Source: Spirochaetaceae bacterium
Lineage (GTDB): Bacteria; Spirochaetota; Spirochaetia; Treponematales; Breznakiellaceae
Direction: 5' to 3'
NCBI GenBank assembly: GCA_031257995.1
Contig: JAIRNN010000338.1
Coordinates: 1 to 10,125 of the forward strand
Length of the DNA: 10,125 bases
Below the pieces are notes generated by a model, which saw only the letters and a list, made by a program, of their open reading frames with translations, was not told the DNA's origin and ran no database searches. The position numbers were made by a program, and so were the translations under genes. Shown here piece after piece: positions 1-6,021 of the stretch. Every line of letters starts with the position of its first letter. Within the stretch, counting starts at the first letter, position 1.

Positions 1-1
1 C

Positions 2-886
2 GAGCGAGCTTTTTCCAGTTGCTGGAGCCTGACCTCCGTAACGATACCGGACAGCGTTACCACCATTGACGACCGGGCTTTTGCCTTCTGCTCCGGCCTG
101 ACCTCGGTAACGATACCGGCCGGCGTTACCAGCATTGGCGCGGAGGCTTTTTCCGACTGCCGCCGCCTAACCTCGGTAACGATACCGGCCAGCGTTACCA
201 CCATTGACGACCGGGCTTTTGCCTTCTGCTCCGGCCTGACCTCGGTAACGATACCGTCCGGCGTTACCAGCATTGGCGCGGGGGCTTTTGACCACTGTGG
301 AAGTCTAAAGGCAATCAGTGCGGCTACCGCGAACCGGCAATACCAAGACATTGACGGCGTACTGTTTACCAAAGACGGGAAAACACTCCTTGCCTATCCA
401 GAGGGCAAAGGAACCGCCTACACGATACCGTCCGGCGTTACCAGCATTGGCAGGCGGGCTTTTCAGAATTGCACCCGCCTGACCTCCATTACGATACCGG
501 CCGGCGTTACCCGCATTGGCGATTTCGCTTTTGCCCATTGCACCGGCCTTGCCTCCATAACGATACCGGACAGCGTTACCAGCGTTGGAACGAAGGCTTT
601 TTTCGCTTGCGCCAGCCTAACCGCCGTCACGATACCGGACCGCGTTACCGCCATTGACGAGTGGGCTTTTGCCTTCTGCTCCGGCCTGACCTCGGTAACG
701 ATACCGTCCAACGTTACCACCATTGGCGAGGGGGCTTTTTCCGATTGTGTCAGCCTGACCTCGGTAACGATACCGGGCAGCGTTACCAGCATTGGTGCGT
801 GGGCTTTTTACGGATGCTCCAGCCTGAATAGCGCAACCCGCGCCGCCATCGAAAAGCGGTTTGGCAAAAGGGTCTTTGAGTTATGA
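2..886 (+). CDS. BspA-type leucine-rich repeat protein, C-terminal part (5' end outside window)
   Basis: One frame is open from the window edge to a TGA at 884-886, giving 294 residues without their N-terminus. It consists of ten 23-residue repeats of the LRR_5/BspA type, with core LTSVTIPxSVTxIGxxAFxxCxxL. The ACGATACCG codons (T-I-P) recur at 41, 110, 179, 248, 422, 491, 560, 629, 698 and 767, always 69 bp apart except between the fourth and fifth units. There a roughly 35-residue insert (about 300-420) carries the DGVLFTKDGKTLLAYPEGK-like strand pair often seen inside BspA proteins. The protein ends shortly after the last repeat with NSATRAAIEKRFGKRVFEL, and no anchor or sorting domain is visible. 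Family members are usually secreted or surface proteins that bind host or matrix proteins, but the signal peptide region is not in view, so location and ligand are inferred. The repeats are nearly identical at DNA level, suggesting recent expansion. Confidence 0.9.
   Translation, partial: ERAFSSCWSLTSVTIPDSVTTIDDRAFAFCSGLTSVTIPAGVTSIGAEAFSDCRRLTSVTIPASVTTIDDRAFAFCSGLTSVTIPSGVTSIGAGAFDHCGSLKAISAATANRQYQDIDGVLFTKDGKTLLAYPEGKGTAYTIPSGVTSIGRRAFQNCTRLTSITIPAGVTRIGDFAFAHCTGLASITIPDSVTSVGTKAFFACASLTAVTIPDRVTAIDEWAFAFCSGLTSVTIPSNVTTIGEGAFSDCVSLTSVTIPGSVTSIGAWAFYGCSSLNSATRAAIEKRFGKRVFEL
41..835 (+). repeat. 69-bp tandem coding repeats (10 units) with a duplicated 138-bp pair
   Basis: Units start at 41, 110, 179, 248, then 422, 491, 560, 629, 698 and 767. 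The two-unit block 41-178 and the following block 179-316 are almost base-for-base identical over about 110 bp, including synonymous positions. This points to duplication of a unit pair rather than selection on protein alone. Each unit encodes one leucine-rich repeat. Confidence 0.9.
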
Positions 887-907
887 ACAGCGGGCAATAG
901 GGAGCGG

Positions 908-933
908 CCGGGGACGAACGACCCGCCCCCCGG
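908..933 (+). other. GC-rich inverted repeat just after the LRR gene
   Basis: CCGGGG (908-913) can pair with CCCCGG (928-933) across a 14-nt loop, 21 bp after the LRR gene's stop codon. There is no T-run, so it is not a convincing intrinsic terminator. It may be only a chance hairpin in very GC-rich DNA. Confidence 0.3.
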
Positions 934-1162
934 ACACCAGAGGCGTGGTCAAAAACGCGAGGCGGTCTCAACCGACCCGCCCCGCCGGCAACGCCCCAGT
1001 TAAGTACGGTTATCCGGCAGGAGCAACACTGTCTGTGGGCGGCAGCGCTACCGGACACCAAGAGGCGCGGTCAAAAACGCGAGGCGGTCTCAACCGACCC
1101 GCCCCGCCGACAACGCCCCATTTAAGTATGGTTATCCGGGCAGGAGCAGCGCTGTCTGCGGG
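931..1162. repeat. Two-copy tandem repeat of about 122 bp
   Basis: Copy 1 (931-1051) and copy 2 (1052-1162, cut short) share nearly every base. Examples are CGGACACCA, GGTCAAAAACGCGAGGCGG and GTTATCCGG followed by CAGGAGCA. Single-base differences and one-base insertions shift the reading frame between copies, for example CACCAG-AGGCG against CACCA-AGAGGCG. This argues against the overlapping open frames being genes. The repeat lies immediately downstream of the LRR gene. Its function is unknown. Confidence 0.85.
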
Positions 1163-1164
1163 GC

Positions 1165-1234
1165 ATCACCCCGTCCAAAGTGGAGAGATCACCCCGTGCA
1201 GGGTGAAGTGCCCCAAATGCTCGCTTCGCAAGCG
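1165..1234. other. ATCACCCCGT direct repeat and two small hairpins
   Basis: ATCACCCCGT occurs at 1165-1174 and again at 1188-1197, exactly 23 bp apart. The second copy opens a perfect 6-bp stem, TCACCC (1189-1194) with GGGTGA (1201-1206) around a CGTGCA loop. A second stem, CGCTT (1222-1226) with AAGCG (1230-1234), has a 3-nt loop. The 23-bp spacing matches the array that begins at 1257. No T-run follows, so terminator function is not supported. Confidence 0.5.
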
Positions 1235-1256
1235 CGGCTTTCCTTGGGGGGCGGCT

Positions 1257-1361
1257 TAGCAGGGGGGTCTTGCACGGCCTAGCAGGGGGGTCTTGCACGG
1301 CCTAGCAGGAGGGTCTTGCACGGACGTGCAGGGGGGTCTTGCACGGACGTGCAGGGGGGAT
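1257..1361. repeat. 23-bp G-rich tandem array (4 full units plus a partial)
   Basis: Units begin at 1257, 1280, 1303 and 1326, with a partial fifth at 1349. The common core is GCAGGGGGGTCTTGCACGG. Unit 3 has GGAGGG in place of GGGGGG. Units 1-3 start TAGCA and units 4-5 start GTGCA. In unit 4 the arms CGTGCA (1325-1330) and TGCACG (1340-1345) form a 6-bp stem with the G-run in the loop. A 23-bp period is not a multiple of three, so this is not a coding repeat. It lies about 250 bp before lolC. It could be a protein-binding array or a selfish repeat; nothing in the sequence decides. Confidence 0.85.
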
Positions 1362-1380
1362 GGCACACAGGCCATGTGCT

Positions 1381-1416
1381 GGGCGATACAAAGGCGTTGC
1401 ATCGCCCAATGCAACG
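1381..1416 (+). other. Two overlapping, mutually exclusive hairpins
   Basis: GGGCGAT (1381-1387) is the exact complement of ATCGCCC (1401-1407). CGTTGCAT (1395-1402) is the exact complement of ATGCAACG (1409-1416) with a 6-nt loop. The two stems share bases 1401-1402, and the loop of the second contains most of the right arm of the first, so both cannot form fully at once. This looks like a switch, but it lies upstream of the best lolC promoter candidate, so it may not be in the lolC transcript. Confidence 0.45.
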
Positions 1417-1439
1417 ATGCGGGATTGCCCGCGACCTAT

Positions 1440-1505
1440 GGGCCGGCTCACCCATGATGTCGGGTCTGCTCGTCCATGATGTTGGGCCGGCTCACCCGCA
1501 GTCTA
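1440..1505. repeat. Degenerate 22-bp tandem array (3 units)
   Basis: Units 1440-1461, 1462-1483 and 1484-1505 are related. GGGCCGGCTCACCC opens units 1 and 3 exactly (1440-1453 and 1484-1497), and CCATGATGT is shared by units 1 and 2. The period is one base shorter than the array at 1257, and the unit sequence differs. Confidence 0.65.
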
Positions 1506-1513
1506 TGGGTTGG

Positions 1514-1543
1514 TTGCCTACGGGCGCGTATGTCTGCTAACAT
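1514..1543 (+). promoter_or_regulatory. Candidate sigma70-type promoter for the lol operon
   Basis: A -35-like TTGCCT (1514-1519) is separated by 18 bp from an extended -10, TGC-TAACAT (hexamer 1538-1543). Transcription would start near 1550, inside a run of seven G (1545-1551), leaving a leader of about 65 nt before the lolC start. Each hexamer matches consensus at four of six positions, so this is a plausible but unproven call. Confidence 0.4.
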
Positions 1544-1614
1544 AGGGGGGGCCAGGGCGTGTCCAAGGCGGCAAAGGGCCGGACGGGATGCGTTAAGCGG
1601 ATGGATGGGTAACT

Positions 1615-2946
1615 ATGGGTAAAACCAGTTGGATCGGGTTTGTCGCCCGGCGGTATGCGCATAGGCGCAAGCAGTCAGGCGGCGGGAGCTCGGCATCGTT
1701 TTTCTTGTCGGTGTGCGGGATTGCTGTGGGCGTGCTCGCGCTCACCGTGATTCTCGCTGTGATGAACGGGTTCCAGATGGGGTTTATCGAGAGTATTCTG
1801 GAGATTTCCTCCTACCATATTCGTGTCGAGCTTGCCGGCGCGGAACGGGCGGAAGAGACGGCGGCATTACTGTTGCGTAATGGGCATTTGGTGCAGAGTG
1901 TCGTTCCCTACCGGGAAGTGCAGGGCATCATCCGGGGGCCGGACACGGGAAGGCAGCAGGTCGCGGTGGTGCGGGCGCTTCCGCCTGACGCGCTGGTTGC
2001 GGATCAGGGGATGGCGGAAAAACTCATTATGGAACGGGGCGCGTTCAACTTGCACGACCCAAACGCGATTCTGCTGGGCGCGGAGGCGGCCTCCCGGTTG
2101 GGCGCGCGGCTGGGCGACACGGTAACGCTCCTCTCGCTCTCCGGCATCCTTCCCCGCGTTCCCGCCGGAGACGATGCGGCAGGCGGCGAAGATGCGGAGG
2201 ACGGGACGCTGGACTCGTCTTTTGTCGTCCGGGGCGTATTCCGTTCGGGCTTCTACGAGTACGATCTCGGCTGGGCCTTCATCGGGCTTGAACGGGCGCG
2301 GGAGATGGAACCGCGGCTAAAAACAACGCTCGGCGTAAAGATCAGCGATCGCTATGCCGACCAGCGCGCGCTTTCCCTCATCGAAAAAACGTTGCGGGAA
2401 AACGGGATAGACGCGAAACTGAGTTCATGGCGGGATTACAACAAGGCTTTTTTCGGGGCGCTCAGGACGGAAAAGTTGTTCATGTTTATCCTCGTGGGGC
2501 TTATCTTCATCGTGGTGGGGATTCAGATTTTCCAGTCCCAGCGGCGGCTCGTGCTGGAACGTTCCGATGAGATCGGACTCTTACGCGCGGTCGGCGCCGG
2601 GGTGTTCGATGTCCGCTGTATCTTCGCGCTGGGCGGACTCATCATCGGCGGCATAGGGGCGCTGACCGGCACGGCGCTCGCCCTGCTCATCGCGTGGAAC
2701 ATCGCGGCCCTTTTCGGGGCGCTGGAAAACGCCGTGAACTTCATCATTGATTTGCTCAGCGGCGGGGGCCGGTTTGCCGTGTTTTCCCCGGCCATATTCT
2801 ATATCAAGGACATTCCCTCGCGCCTTATCCCCCAGGAAGTGCTGGCTATCTTTCTTTTCGGGTTCGGCGCGGCGGCGCTGGCGGGGTGGTTTGCCTCGAA
2901 ACGGGTAACGTCCATCAAACCGGCGGAGGTTCTGCGTTATGAGTAA
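1615..2946 (+). CDS. lolC: LolC/LolE-family lipoprotein-releasing ABC transporter permease
   Basis: This 443-residue protein has the layout of LolC/E permeases. A cytoplasmic N-terminus (FVARRYAHRR) leads into a first membrane helix at about 28-50 with the family motif ILAVMNGFQ, then a periplasmic MacB-like domain to about 285. Three more helices follow, at about 287-306, 336-368 and 410-430. The cytoplasmic loop ERSDEIGLLRAVGAG (about 316-330) is the FtsX-type coupling motif that contacts the ATPase, and the C-terminus SIKPAEVLRYE is typical. With LolD and the partner permease it should extract mature lipoproteins from the inner membrane for delivery to the outer membrane. An acidic, Gly/Ala-rich stretch near 183-202 looks like a lineage-specific loop. 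The Shine-Dalgarno is weak (GGATGG, 1599-1604). An in-frame TAA at 1594-1596 and the absence of another ATG between fix the start. LolC versus LolE identity is not resolvable by eye. Confidence 0.85.
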   Translation: MGKTSWIGFVARRYAHRRKQSGGGSSASFFLSVCGIAVGVLALTVILAVMNGFQMGFIESILEISSYHIRVELAGAERAEETAALLLRNGHLVQSVVPYREVQGIIRGPDTGRQQVAVVRALPPDALVADQGMAEKLIMERGAFNLHDPNAILLGAEAASRLGARLGDTVTLLSLSGILPRVPAGDDAAGGEDAEDGTLDSSFVVRGVFRSGFYEYDLGWAFIGLERAREMEPRLKTTLGVKISDRYADQRALSLIEKTLRENGIDAKLSSWRDYNKAFFGALRTEKLFMFILVGLIFIVVGIQIFQSQRRLVLERSDEIGLLRAVGAGVFDVRCIFALGGLIIGGIGALTGTALALLIAWNIAALFGALENAVNFIIDLLSGGGRFAVFSPAIFYIKDIPSRLIPQEVLAIFLFGFGAAALAGWFASKRVTSIKPAEVLRYE

Positions 2947-3733
2947 AATTATCGTTGTGCGCGGCCTGATAAAAAACTTTCCCCAAGGGGACCAGACGCT
3001 CTTCATTCTGCGCGGCGTTCAACTGGAGGTAGAGGCCGGGGACACGGTCTCGATCACGGGGCAGAGCGGGTCGGGAAAGACGGCCCTCTTGAACATTCTG
3101 GGCGGGCTCGATGATTTCAACGAGGGTTCCGTCATGGTCGGCGGCGAGGAGTTGAAGGGCCTCAGCGAGACCGCATTGAGCGTTTTCAGGCGGAAGAAGG
3201 CGGGGTTTATCTTTCAGTTTCACTACTTGCTGAAGGACTTTACCGCGCTCGAAAACGTGATGATGCCGGCCTACATCGGCGGTATGAAAAAGAAGGCGGC
3301 GCTGGAAAAGGCGCGGGCGCTGCTCTCCGATATGCGCCTTGACGCGCGGACCGGGCACTATCCCTCGCAACTGTCGGGCGGGGAGCGGCAGCGTGTCGCG
3401 GTGGCGCGTTCCATGATCAACGACCCGGACGTTATTCTTGCCGATGAGCCGACCGGCAATCTCGATCCCGAAAACAGCGCGGCGGTCTCTGAACTCCTCT
3501 ATGCAAACGCGGAAAAGTGGGGGAAAAGCCTCCTCGTGGTAACGCACGACACGGCGGTCGCGGAACGGGCGAAGTTTCGCTACCGGTTAAGCGAGGGCGT
3601 GCTCAAGCCGGAACCGGAAGGGCAAACGCGGGATGTTCCGGCCTTGTCCGAAACCGGCGGCGCGGCGGGCCCGGAAGGGGCGTTCCCTGAAGGCGGCTTG
3701 AGGGGGATGGCGGCCAACGGGTTGGTATCGTGA
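2939..3733 (+). CDS. lolD: LolD-type lipoprotein-releasing ABC transporter ATPase
   Basis: A 264-residue ABC ATPase with all motifs intact: Walker A GQSGSGKT (41-48), Q-loop Gln93, signature LSGGERQ (145-151), Walker B VILADE (165-170), the MacB/LolD-typical DEPTGNLD, and H-loop His203. It would power lipoprotein release by the flanking permeases from the cytoplasmic face. The ATG overlaps the end of lolC by 8 bp, and a GGAGG at 2925-2929 inside lolC gives a good ribosome site, indicating translational coupling. Typical LolD proteins stop near residue 225-235. This one carries about 40 extra residues rich in Gly, Pro, Glu and Ala (about 222-264) with no recognisable domain. Confidence 0.92.
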   Translation: MSKIIVVRGLIKNFPQGDQTLFILRGVQLEVEAGDTVSITGQSGSGKTALLNILGGLDDFNEGSVMVGGEELKGLSETALSVFRRKKAGFIFQFHYLLKDFTALENVMMPAYIGGMKKKAALEKARALLSDMRLDARTGHYPSQLSGGERQRVAVARSMINDPDVILADEPTGNLDPENSAAVSELLYANAEKWGKSLLVVTHDTAVAERAKFRYRLSEGVLKPEPEGQTRDVPALSETGGAAGPEGAFPEGGLRGMAANGLVS

Positions 3734-5007
3734 AAGCCCGTACCGCATTGTTCATCGCGTTCCGCTATCTCACAGGTAAGCGGAGCGGAAGCCGGTATCT
3801 CATCGGCGCGGCGGCGGGTATCGCGCTCTCTCTCGTGCCGATCATGGTAACGCTCATCGTTGCCGACGGCATGATTCGCGGCATTACCGACCGTTTTCTG
3901 GAATTGGGTACCGGCCACATCCAGGTCTGGGAAAATGTCCGGGGTCTCGATCCAAACCGGTTCTCGCTCAACGACGCGAAAGAGGTTGTCGCGAATAACG
4001 AACACGTCCGGGGCGTGTGGGTGGAAAAGCAGGGCATCGGCATCATCCTCGGCTTCGCGGGGCGTACCGGCGTTACCATTCGCGCCGTGGAAAGCGGCTT
4101 TTGGCAGGACGCAGGCTCGGCGCGGTATCTGGAAGTGATCGAGGGCGAGGCGGTCATTGAGCGCGGCAACGAGGCGCTGCTGGGAAAATCGCTTGCCGAG
4201 ACCGCCGGGGTGAAGGCGGGCGACACGATCCGCGTGATGACCGTACGCCAGAGCGCCGACGGACGCGCCATCCCGCGCACCAGCCTTTTCACGGTGAAGG
4301 GCATCGTTTCCGCCGGATACCACGAACTCGATTCCCTCTGGTGCATCATCGACTACGAGGCGGGAAAGCGTATCCTCGATGACGCGCTCAGTTATTCCTG
4401 TCTGCTGGTCAAGGTGGACGAGCCCTACCAAAACATCGCGGCCCTAGCGCGCGAACTGCTGGGCGAACTGCGTTTCGGCTTCGGCGTGTACACATGGCGG
4501 GAACTTCAGGCGGCGCAGTACGACTCCTACGAATCGACGCGGCAGCTTTTACTCTTTATCATGACGCTGATCGTACTGGTCGCGGCAGTCAACGTGTCGT
4601 CGGCCACCTCCATGCTCACAATAGAACGCTACCGGGACATCGCCATCCTCAAAGCGGGGGGCGCGAGTCCGTATGAAGTATGCGCGGTCTTCGTCTTCGC
4701 CGGGTTCGTCACCGGACTCGCCGGAACCCTTTTCGGCATAAGCTCAGGGCTCCTCATTGGCCGCTTCATCAACCCGCTGATACACGGCCTTGAACGCCTC
4801 TTGAGTGTCTTTTCCCGCCTCCTCTCCGGCGCCGACATCAAAATCCTCGACCCCGGCTTCTATCTAGAAAACATCCCCGTCGTCATCGACTACCGCACCG
4901 TCTTCACCATCGCCCTCTTTGCCGTTCTCAGCGCCGCCGCCGCCGCCTACCTCCCCGCCCTCCGCGCCGGCGAACAAAAACCCGTCAGCCTGTTACGCAA
5001 AATCTAG
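3730..5007 (+). CDS. lolE: Second LolC/LolE-like ABC transporter permease
   Basis: This 425-residue permease starts at a GTG that overlaps the lolD stop (GTGA, 4 bp). It has the same architecture as the first permease. A membrane helix at about 23-46 is followed by a periplasmic domain to about 268. Helices follow at about 271-292, 317-347 and 388-411, with a cytoplasmic coupling loop RYRDIAILKAGGAS (about 301-314) and C-terminus PVSLLRKI. It is more diverged from textbook LolC/E than its neighbour (no MNGFQ motif) and could be annotated simply as an FtsX-domain permease. Its place as third gene of a permease-ATPase-permease operon supports the LolE role. No strong Shine-Dalgarno is seen, so translation probably depends on coupling to lolD. 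No terminator is visible after the TAG. Confidence 0.8.
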   Translation: MKARTALFIAFRYLTGKRSGSRYLIGAAAGIALSLVPIMVTLIVADGMIRGITDRFLELGTGHIQVWENVRGLDPNRFSLNDAKEVVANNEHVRGVWVEKQGIGIILGFAGRTGVTIRAVESGFWQDAGSARYLEVIEGEAVIERGNEALLGKSLAETAGVKAGDTIRVMTVRQSADGRAIPRTSLFTVKGIVSAGYHELDSLWCIIDYEAGKRILDDALSYSCLLVKVDEPYQNIAALARELLGELRFGFGVYTWRELQAAQYDSYESTRQLLLFIMTLIVLVAAVNVSSATSMLTIERYRDIAILKAGGASPYEVCAVFVFAGFVTGLAGTLFGISSGLLIGRFINPLIHGLERLLSVFSRLLSGADIKILDPGFYLENIPVVIDYRTVFTIALFAVLSAAAAAYLPALRAGEQKPVSLLRKI

Positions 5008-5158
5008 GGCCCCCGCAACGCCCCCGGTCTTATCACGGCTTTAATCACGGACTTTCATCACGGTTTACCACAGATGAACACAGATTTTTTAAGTCCAATG
5101 GTGGTTTGTTGGCAGAACGACTAAAATGAACCGCAAAGGCATTTCATGCCTCGGCTTG
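5008..5158. repeat. Intergenic stretch with short direct repeats after lolE
   Basis: ATCACGG occurs three times (5032-5038, 5044-5050, 5057-5063). It is followed by ACCACAGATGAACACAGATT (about 5067-5086), which itself repeats ACAGAT and resembles a phrase I recall from intergenic DNA of many unrelated bacteria. A small hairpin, AGGCAT (5137-5142) with ATGCCT (5146-5151), follows. No gene is supported, and no T-rich terminator follows the hairpin. Confidence 0.45.
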
Positions 5159-5254
5159 CTAAGACGCGGAAGGTTTTATCGACAGCTTCGCGCCCGCCCC
5201 GTTTATAGCGCCCTTTATCACTGTCATCCGGGCCTTCTCTTTCGTGCTCATCAT
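5159..5254 (-). pseudogene. 5' fragment of a helix-turn-helix transposase gene (ISNCY-like)
   Basis: On the minus strand an excellent ribosome site, AGGAGG (5264-5269), precedes ATG ATG at 5254/5251. The first 20 codons read MMSTKEKARMTVIKGAINGA, which resembles the N-terminus of transposases that open with a helix-turn-helix (ISNCY group, by my recollection). After about 5195 the likeness stops. The frame runs on for 11 unrelated codons (GAKLSIKPSAS) to a TAG at 5159-5161. The normal protein would be several hundred residues, so this is a truncated remnant cut near 5195. The short match limits certainty. Confidence 0.45.
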
Positions 5255-5350
5255 ATACCTCATCCTCCTAATATATCCGAAGGGGGTGATCTTTTTCCTC
5301 GTTACTATAGGGGTGAACTTATCATTTATTAACGGAGCCTGTTTCAAAAC

Positions 5351-5368
5351 CCCGCGTTGCGGTGCGGG
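5351..5368. other. Hairpin just inside the left end of the element
   Basis: CCCGC (5351-5355) pairs with GCGGG (5364-5368) around an 8-nt loop, directly inside the left inverted repeat. It could be a subterminal structure of the element. The 78 bp from here to the gene's stop codon hold no other feature I recognise. Confidence 0.35.
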
Positions 5369-5446
5369 CAGACCTCTCTCGCGGCCATCTGTGACCTACG
5401 TGATTGAGGCTGTCTGTACCTCCTTTGGGTCCGTGATCCGGGGGCG

Positions 5447-5950
5447 TTATCCGGGCGGAGACGCGGGCTTGGGGGTTATCTCCAGCGAAAGACGGTTCCC
5501 TTTGGCCTTCCCGTTCGTCCGGGGGCCGCCCCAACTCAACTGGTACGTCAGTATCCCCTCTACCGGCGTGGCCGCCGCAAACGCTTCCGCCCAGTCCACC
5601 GCCTTCGCCCACTCAGGCGGCTCCCCCGCCAGTAATCTCCGACCAGTAACGTTCCCCCAAACATGCCCCTGCCTTCCCGTCAGCACGTTAAGCCGGACAG
5701 CAAACGTTTGTTTCAAACACTGCATTATCAGCGGCAGCTTAAGCCCGTCGCTAGGCTTAATGGAGAACGACACGCTCCCGTTCTCAATGACAAGCCCACA
5801 CATATCGAAGCCGCAGCGCCTTTTCGTCTCGACAAGTACGCCGAGGAAAAGCGCTTTGGCCTCCGGCAGCCGGAACAGTGGCTCGCTGATATTAACCGAT
5901 GTTTGCACCCAGTACCATACATTTGGGGCTAAATTTCTTTCTTGCCGCAT
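5447..5950 (-). CDS. Degenerate IS200/RAYT-like transposase-family protein, probably catalytically dead
   Basis: A 167-residue protein with the outline of a Y1/REP-associated tyrosine transposase. It has an opening strand (VWYWVQTSVN, 11-20), then LFRLPEAKALFLGVL with a helix to RRCGF (25-48). The strand that should carry the metal-binding HxH reads ENGSVSFSIKP, so both His appear as Ser (59 and 61). Next comes the helix IMQCLKQTFAVRLN (75-88), where the usual Tyr before Asn is Leu87, and then GRQGHVW (92-98), the family's GRxGHxW block. The C-terminal 60 residues end in PKPASPPG and match no domain I know. The ATG at 5950 is chosen because GGAGG (5959-5963) sits 8 bases before it; an upstream in-frame ATG at 5986 has no ribosome site. 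It is the only gene in the inverted-repeat element and converges on lolE. A regulatory or nucleic-acid-binding role is possible but speculative. Confidence 0.6.
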   Translation of the reverse strand: MRQERNLAPNVWYWVQTSVNISEPLFRLPEAKALFLGVLVETKRRCGFDMCGLVIENGSVSFSIKPSDGLKLPLIMQCLKQTFAVRLNVLTGRQGHVWGNVTGRRLLAGEPPEWAKAVDWAEAFAAATPVEGILTYQLSWGGPRTNGKAKGNRLSLEITPKPASPPG

Positions 5951-5958
5951 ATACAATG

Positions 5959-5963
5959 CCTCC
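5959..5963 (-). promoter_or_regulatory. Ribosome binding site deciding the RAYT-like start
   Basis: CCTCC on the plus strand reads GGAGG on the minus strand, 8 bases before the ATG at 5950. The alternative start at 5986 is preceded only by A/T-rich sequence. The shorter 167-residue product is therefore preferred. Confidence 0.6.
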
Positions 5964-6021
5964 GTATATATGCGATTACCAGCCATATTGTTTTAATTTG
6001 ATGGGAAAAAAGGGTGAAAAA

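Noticed and set aside
463..792. 109-residue minus-strand open frame with a repeating pattern
   Set aside because: It is the antisense reading of the 69-bp LRR repeats, so its periodicity is inherited from the plus-strand gene.
861..1259. 132-residue plus-strand frame through the 122-bp repeat
   Set aside because: The two repeat copies are read in different frames because of indels, composition is Pro/Arg/Gly-rich as expected for GC-rich noncoding DNA, and there is no ribosome site.
1246..1357. G-quadruplex formed by successive G6 runs
   Set aside because: The runs are about 17 nt apart, longer than the loops usually needed for a stable intramolecular quadruplex.
1316..1540. 74-residue plus-strand frame over the 23-bp and 22-bp arrays
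   Set aside because: It runs across noncoding arrays whose periods are not multiples of three and shows no recognisable protein features.
887..1614. CRISPR array in the repeat-rich region
   Set aside because: Repeats are directly adjacent with no unique spacers, and no cas gene is present.
1009..5460. GTTATCCGG-C-GGAG shared by the 122-bp repeat and the 3' end of the RAYT-like gene
   Set aside because: The identical core is only about 11 bp, and chance matches of that length are expected in 10 kb of GC-rich sequence.
5244..5996. 250-residue plus-strand frame with a hydrophobic N-terminus
   Set aside because: It crosses the boundary of the inverted-repeat element and mostly mirrors the RAYT-like gene on the other strand. 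The hydrophobic start is antisense to the transposase fragment.
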